From Prevotella sp. (GTDB lineage Bacteria; Bacteroidota; Bacteroidia; Bacteroidales; Bacteroidaceae), in the NCBI GenBank assembly GCA_017554105.1, contig JAFZIY010000020.1, positions 1 through 42,792 of the forward strand: a DNA stretch of 42,792 nt, given 5' to 3'. Below are positions 39,336-42,792 of this stretch, piece by piece. Positions within the stretch are counted from its first letter, which is position 1, and each line of letters starts with the position of its first letter. The notes below the pieces were generated by a model. That model ran no database searches. It saw only the letters and a program-made list of their open reading frames with translations, and had not been told where the DNA came from. Made by a program: the position numbers and the translations under genes.

Positions 39336-42278
39336 CTAATTGACCTTAAACATCAGACTCTGCAGGTCTTCCTCTCTTGACGAACTGCCATAGAGAATCT
39401 CATATCGTCCCGGACGCATTGAGAGTTCATCGATGGTGGGGTCGTAATACTCGAAAGCCTCTTCGTCGAGGGATATTGTTGCTTTGGCCGTCTCGCCTGC
39501 TGCCAGATTCAGTTTCTGGAATCCGCGGAGCGACTTGATTGGAGCCTCAGGATAGTCGAGAGCCTTCACATATACCTGTACAATCTCAGAGCCGTCTTTC
39601 TTGCCCGTGTTTGTCACTGGAACGGTCAATGTCACGCTCTGTCCCTTTTTCATTGACTTGCGAGACAGGCGTCCCTTGCCATATTGGAAGGTAGTGTATG
39701 ACAGTCCGTAGCCGAACGCATAGAGTGGAGTGCCGCGGAAATAGCGGTATGTGCGGTTCTCCATGCTATAGTCGAGGAAGTCGGGAAGGTCGTTGTTGGA
39801 GCGGTAGAAGGTCACAGGGAGTTTTCCACTCGGGTTATAGTCGCCGAAGAGAACGTCGGCCAGAGCCTTTGCTCCTCCCTGACCAGCATACCATGCCTGT
39901 AGCAGTGCATCATATTGGTCCTCGATGCTGCCGAAGGCAATGGCCGAGCCAGAGCAGTTGACCATTATCACGGGACGTCCTGTCTGGTGCATTGCCCTTA
40001 CCAGACGCTGCTGTACGCTTGGCAGTTCGATGTCAGCCTTGTCGCCGCCTTCTCCTTCCATCCTTGCCGAGATACCACCTATTACTATTATGGCGTCTGC
40101 CTGTGCCACCTCTTTTGCAAGTGGTTCGAAGTCGATGAGTTTGCGCTCGCAGATGTCACCTCTCAGGAGTGCGAAGTTGCCGTTGCCCCTGCGATACTCT
40201 ATCTGTATGTCGTATGTCTTTCCCTTCTCCACGGGGAACGACTTATACTCAACCCTCCTGTTGAAGAATCCTCCGCGACGTGGTTCGGGCTTGGCATCCT
40301 CAATCACCTCTCCATTCACACGTAACACATAGCCGTTGTCGGTGGCAAGGGTATATTTCATCTCGCCGGAGAAGTCGGAAACATACTTTCCGCTGATTCT
40401 CACCGACAGATTATTGTTGTCGACACCCTGGGCAAATCCCCATGCACCGAAGGTGGAGAAGTTCAGTTCGTTGTAATAGCCGGTCACCGCGGGGTCGCCG
40501 CTCAGTTCCTTGTTATTATAGAACTCCACGAACGCACCCTTGCCATCGTTGAATTCAGGAAGATGACGTATGGTGGCATAGTCGTCGTTGAGTTCACATG
40601 CCTTGTGGTAGATTATGTTGGCTCCCGGCACGGCTGCACGAATACCTGACAGCAGCGAGTGTGTGTGGGCTTCCGTTGGGGTTCCGCCATAGTTACCGTT
40701 GAGCAGTTCGGTATCATCAGCATTAGGTCCTACCACAGCAATCGTCTTTATCGACTTTGAGAGAGGCAGTATACCGTTGTTCTTGAGAAGAACCATCGAC
40801 TCGCGTGCTGCCTGTGTGGCAAGCGCGTCGTTCTTCTCGCTGCTGATAACATCCTCGCCAAGATTGTTCCAAGGCAGACGGTCGGCAGGGTCGAACATAC
40901 CGAGTTCGAAGCGTCCCATCAGGGTCTTGCGGAGATGGTCATCGAGAACCGACTCCTTGATGAGTCCCTTCTGCAATGCCTCGGTGAGCACCATGAACAC
41001 CTTGCCGCACTCGAGGTCGGTACCGTTAAGCACGGCGTCCACCGATGCTGAGAGCGGGTCGGGATGTGTCTCGTGCTGTCCTTTGTTGTAGAAGTTGTTT
41101 ATCGCGTCACAGTCGGTCAGCACTATGGCGTCATAGCCCCACTTGCGTCTTAGGATATCTACAAGCAGACGGTCGCTGGCACAGCATGGAGTTCCCTCGT
41201 AGCGGTTGTAGGCGCACATCACCTCACGGACGTTGCCTTTCTTCACCAGTGCCTTGAAGGCAGGCAGGTATGTCTCCCACAGGTCGCGCATCGAGACGCT
41301 TGCGTTATAGGTGTGTCGCAAAGGCTCTGGACCGCTATGTACAGCATAGTGCTTTGCACATGCGTGTGTCTTGAAGTATTGTGAGTCGTTGCCTTGCATT
41401 CCCAGCACCGTCTGCACGCCAAGTACGGCATTCAGATATGGGTCCTCGCCGCATGTCTCCTGACCGCGTCCCCAGCGAGGATCACGGAAGATGTTCACGT
41501 TGGGGCACCAGAATGTGAGTTCCGGATTGCCGGGATAGTATGTTACGCCCATTGGAACGTTGAACACATTATGGTCGGAACGGTTCCAGTTGGCGCGTGC
41601 CTCATCACTGACGGCGCTGAAGACGTCATAAACCTGCTGCGCATTGAAGGCTGCCGCCATACCTATAGGCTGTGGGAACACGGTGTAGCCGCCCTGACGC
41701 ACACCGTGACATGCCTCGCTCCACCAGTTGTATGAAGGGATGCCTAAACGGTCGACAGACACCGACTTGTTCATCATCAAACCTACCTTCTCCTCGGGCG
41801 TAAGCAGAGATATAAGATTCTCTACGCGCTCCTCATTGCTCAGTGTGTAGTCGAGGAAAGGGTAGTGGGGCTTCTGTCCCTGTGCGATACTGCCGTTGTT
41901 GACATTCGCCTTTATCGTCAGCGCACCCAGTGTAGAGCCGTTGCCGTCAAGGAACTCGACACTACGATAGGTCTTGCCCTCAGACTTCGACGGAGTGAAG
42001 ACCACCAGCACACGGGCATCGCCTCCTGGCTCTATGGCTTTCTGCGCATAGCGCGCCTGAATACACTCGCAACTGGGTATCGCCTTGCCAATGCTGATGG
42101 CTTGCTTTGAAGCGTTGTGAAGTGTGAATGTGTGGCATACGGCACCCAGTGATGATTCCACATTGCCGAAGTCCCACTCATAGGCGTCGAAAACGGCTTT
42201 CGCGCCATTGCGATTCTGCGCTCCCATAGGCAGACAAGCCAATAGGCAACACGCAAGGGTAAAGATTGTCTTTTTCAT
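39336..42278 (-). CDS. Glycoside hydrolase family 3 beta-glycosidase with N-terminal DUF1573 and PA14 insert
   Basis: A 980 aa secreted enzyme, likely a beta-xylosidase or beta-glucosidase. Signal peptide (CCLLACLPMGA-QN), then a DUF1573 domain (about residues 25-125; WDFGNVESSLGAVCHTF, IPSCECIQARY). The GH3 barrel carries VSVDRLGIPSYNWWSEACHGV and the nucleophile Asp in VLTDCDAINNF (about residue 388); EACHGV and FWCPNVNIFRDPRWGRG are typical of the xylosidase-like subgroup. The second GH3 domain is split by a PA14-like lectin module (about residues 590-730; GYVLRVNGEVIEDA). A fibronectin III-like end (GSEIVQVYV) closes it. The ATG at 42278 is chosen over 42329, which lies before the promoter. 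Confidence 0.92.
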   Translation of the reverse strand: MKKTIFTLACCLLACLPMGAQNRNGAKAVFDAYEWDFGNVESSLGAVCHTFTLHNASKQAISIGKAIPSCECIQARYAQKAIEPGGDARVLVVFTPSKSEGKTYRSVEFLDGNGSTLGALTIKANVNNGSIAQGQKPHYPFLDYTLSNEERVENLISLLTPEEKVGLMMNKSVSVDRLGIPSYNWWSEACHGVRQGGYTVFPQPIGMAAAFNAQQVYDVFSAVSDEARANWNRSDHNVFNVPMGVTYYPGNPELTFWCPNVNIFRDPRWGRGQETCGEDPYLNAVLGVQTVLGMQGNDSQYFKTHACAKHYAVHSGPEPLRHTYNASVSMRDLWETYLPAFKALVKKGNVREVMCAYNRYEGTPCCASDRLLVDILRRKWGYDAIVLTDCDAINNFYNKGQHETHPDPLSASVDAVLNGTDLECGKVFMVLTEALQKGLIKESVLDDHLRKTLMGRFELGMFDPADRLPWNNLGEDVISSEKNDALATQAARESMVLLKNNGILPLSKSIKTIAVVGPNADDTELLNGNYGGTPTEAHTHSLLSGIRAAVPGANIIYHKACELNDDYATIRHLPEFNDGKGAFVEFYNNKELSGDPAVTGYYNELNFSTFGAWGFAQGVDNNNLSVRISGKYVSDFSGEMKYTLATDNGYVLRVNGEVIEDAKPEPRRGGFFNRRVEYKSFPVEKGKTYDIQIEYRRGNGNFALLRGDICERKLIDFEPLAKEVAQADAIIVIGGISARMEGEGGDKADIELPSVQQRLVRAMHQTGRPVIMVNCSGSAIAFGSIEDQYDALLQAWYAGQGGAKALADVLFGDYNPSGKLPVTFYRSNNDLPDFLDYSMENRTYRYFRGTPLYAFGYGLSYTTFQYGKGRLSRKSMKKGQSVTLTVPVTNTGKKDGSEIVQVYVKALDYPEAPIKSLRGFQKLNLAAGETAKATISLDEEAFEYYDPTIDELSMRPGRYEILYGSSSREEDLQSLMFKVN

Positions 42279-42326
42279 TGTTTTCTTTATATTTTCAAAA
42301 ATGCTATAATCCCTTTTTCTGTGATG

Positions 42327-42357
42327 CAAATATAATACTTTTTCCTCACATTACAAA
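42327..42357 (-). promoter_or_regulatory. Promoter of GH3-DUF4380 operon
   Basis: On the minus strand TTTG (42357-42354), a 19-base spacer and TATATTTG (42334-42327), 48 bases before the ATG. It matches the consensus at all fixed positions. The rest of the 42358-42550 gap shows nothing I recognise. Confidence 0.78.
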
Positions 42358-42556
42358 CACTTCACTCGAGTATTCCATTCCAAAACCCGAATAAAAACAT
42401 TTTTGATACGTACAGAAAAACATATGTTACCAATTCTTCCCGCACATGTACTGTTGTGACTTGTAAAATATGGATAGGAAGCACGGTCGTTTGTTAATTT
42501 GTCTTAATTGAGAGGAAATTCTTATGTCATATTTCTTCATTCTTGTTTTTTCATAT

Positions 42557-42564
42557 TACCTTTG
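42557..42564 (+). promoter_or_regulatory. -7 box for tRNA-Ser
   Basis: TACCTTTG, 36 bases before the mature tRNA 5' end. The -33 region holds TTCT rather than TTTG. Confidence 0.5.
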
Positions 42565-42600
42565 CACTCGCTTTTCGGAAATCGACCGATAAAAAAGCAA

Positions 42601-42685
42601 GGAGAGATGGTAGAGTGGTCGATTACAACGGTCTTGAAAACCGTCGTGCTGAGAGGCACCGGGGGTTCGAATCCCTCTCTCTCCG
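42601..42685 (+). tRNA. tRNA-Ser (anticodon TGA)
   Basis: An 85-base cloverleaf. The acceptor arms GGAGAGA and TCTCTCC pair over 7 bp, with discriminator G at 42685. The anticodon stem CGGTC...AACCG encloses the loop with TGA. A long variable arm (CGTGCTGAGAGGCACC region) marks the serine type, and the T-arm has GGGGG-TTCGAAT-CCCTC. CCA is not encoded. Confidence 0.95.
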
Positions 42686-42692
42686 CAAAAAG

Positions 42693-42727
42693 AGACGTCA
42701 GGCTTTTGCTTGACGTCTATTTTTTTG
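42693..42727 (+). terminator. Terminator after tRNA-Ser
   Basis: AGACGTCA (42693-42700) and TGACGTCT (42711-42718) form a perfect 8-bp stem, followed by an AT8-type T-run. It starts 7 bases after the tRNA end. Confidence 0.85.
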
Positions 42728-42792
42728 CGGCTGCGAACCGGGTTCTCACGTTCTTTCAGTCGCTGCGCTTTATGAAAGCGCCCCTGCGGGTC

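Overview
The window is a piece of a Bacteroidales chromosome, most likely Prevotellaceae (Prevotella/Segatella-like). Three things point there. Many genes have the Bacteroidetes-type promoter TTTG-N19/20-TAnnTTTG. Shine-Dalgarno sites are mostly absent. The gene content is typical of the group: the Bacteroidetes form of RNA polymerase omega next to bamD and DUF4293, a Porin_10 family porin, DUF4923, DUF4468, DUF6048 and DUF6452 proteins, and numerous secreted enzymes. No rRNA genes, CRISPR array, phage or recognisable transposase are present. One tRNA gene (tRNA-Ser, anticodon TGA) lies at the right end.

Layout. 1-2117 is accessory-like. It holds the 3' end of an HU-like gene, GC-rich hairpin repeats, and an AT-rich two-gene cassette (an unrecognised 172 aa protein plus a lipoprotein) enclosed by a 53-bp near-perfect inverted repeat (566-618 / 1828-1880, 3 mismatches). 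2118-13000 holds a secreted SGNH esterase, a UvrD helicase with an embedded DEDDh exonuclease, an RluA-type pseudouridine synthase, a tiny membrane protein, a DUF4923 lipoprotein, an HD phosphohydrolase, MenA, a Porin_10 porin with a small membrane partner, and a DUF4468 protein. 13116-23400 is housekeeping: uvrB; bamD-rpoZ-DUF4293; an alanine/lysine-rich repeat lipoprotein; a TPR protein-ribH pair divergent from recF-DUF721; and dCMP deaminase, C-terminal processing peptidase and 5-formyl-THF cyclo-ligase. 23405-30160 holds an M3 peptidase and a probable six-gene leftward operon (DUF4199, glycosyltransferase, DUF6452, DUF6048, apbE, Crp/Fnr regulator).

30160-33160 is a signalling locus: a 22-bp-period array of imperfect palindromes, a clear promoter, a membrane Cache-SpoIIE phosphatase-HATPase fusion and a STAS antagonist. 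33165-37320 pairs a large zinc-finger/TerD-like protein, preceded by a long leader with an intrinsic-terminator-like UUCG hairpin, with a Na/Pi cotransporter-PhoU protein. 37429-42600 holds a secreted alpha/beta hydrolase, a DUF4380 protein and a DUF1573-GH3-PA14 beta-glycosidase, followed by tRNA-Ser.

The best candidates for something undescribed are the inverted-repeat cassette at the left end, the operator-like array in front of the self-contained phosphatase/kinase/STAS switch, and the TerD/zinc-finger gene with its attenuator-like leader. All functional statements rest on reading motifs by eye; no database search was run.
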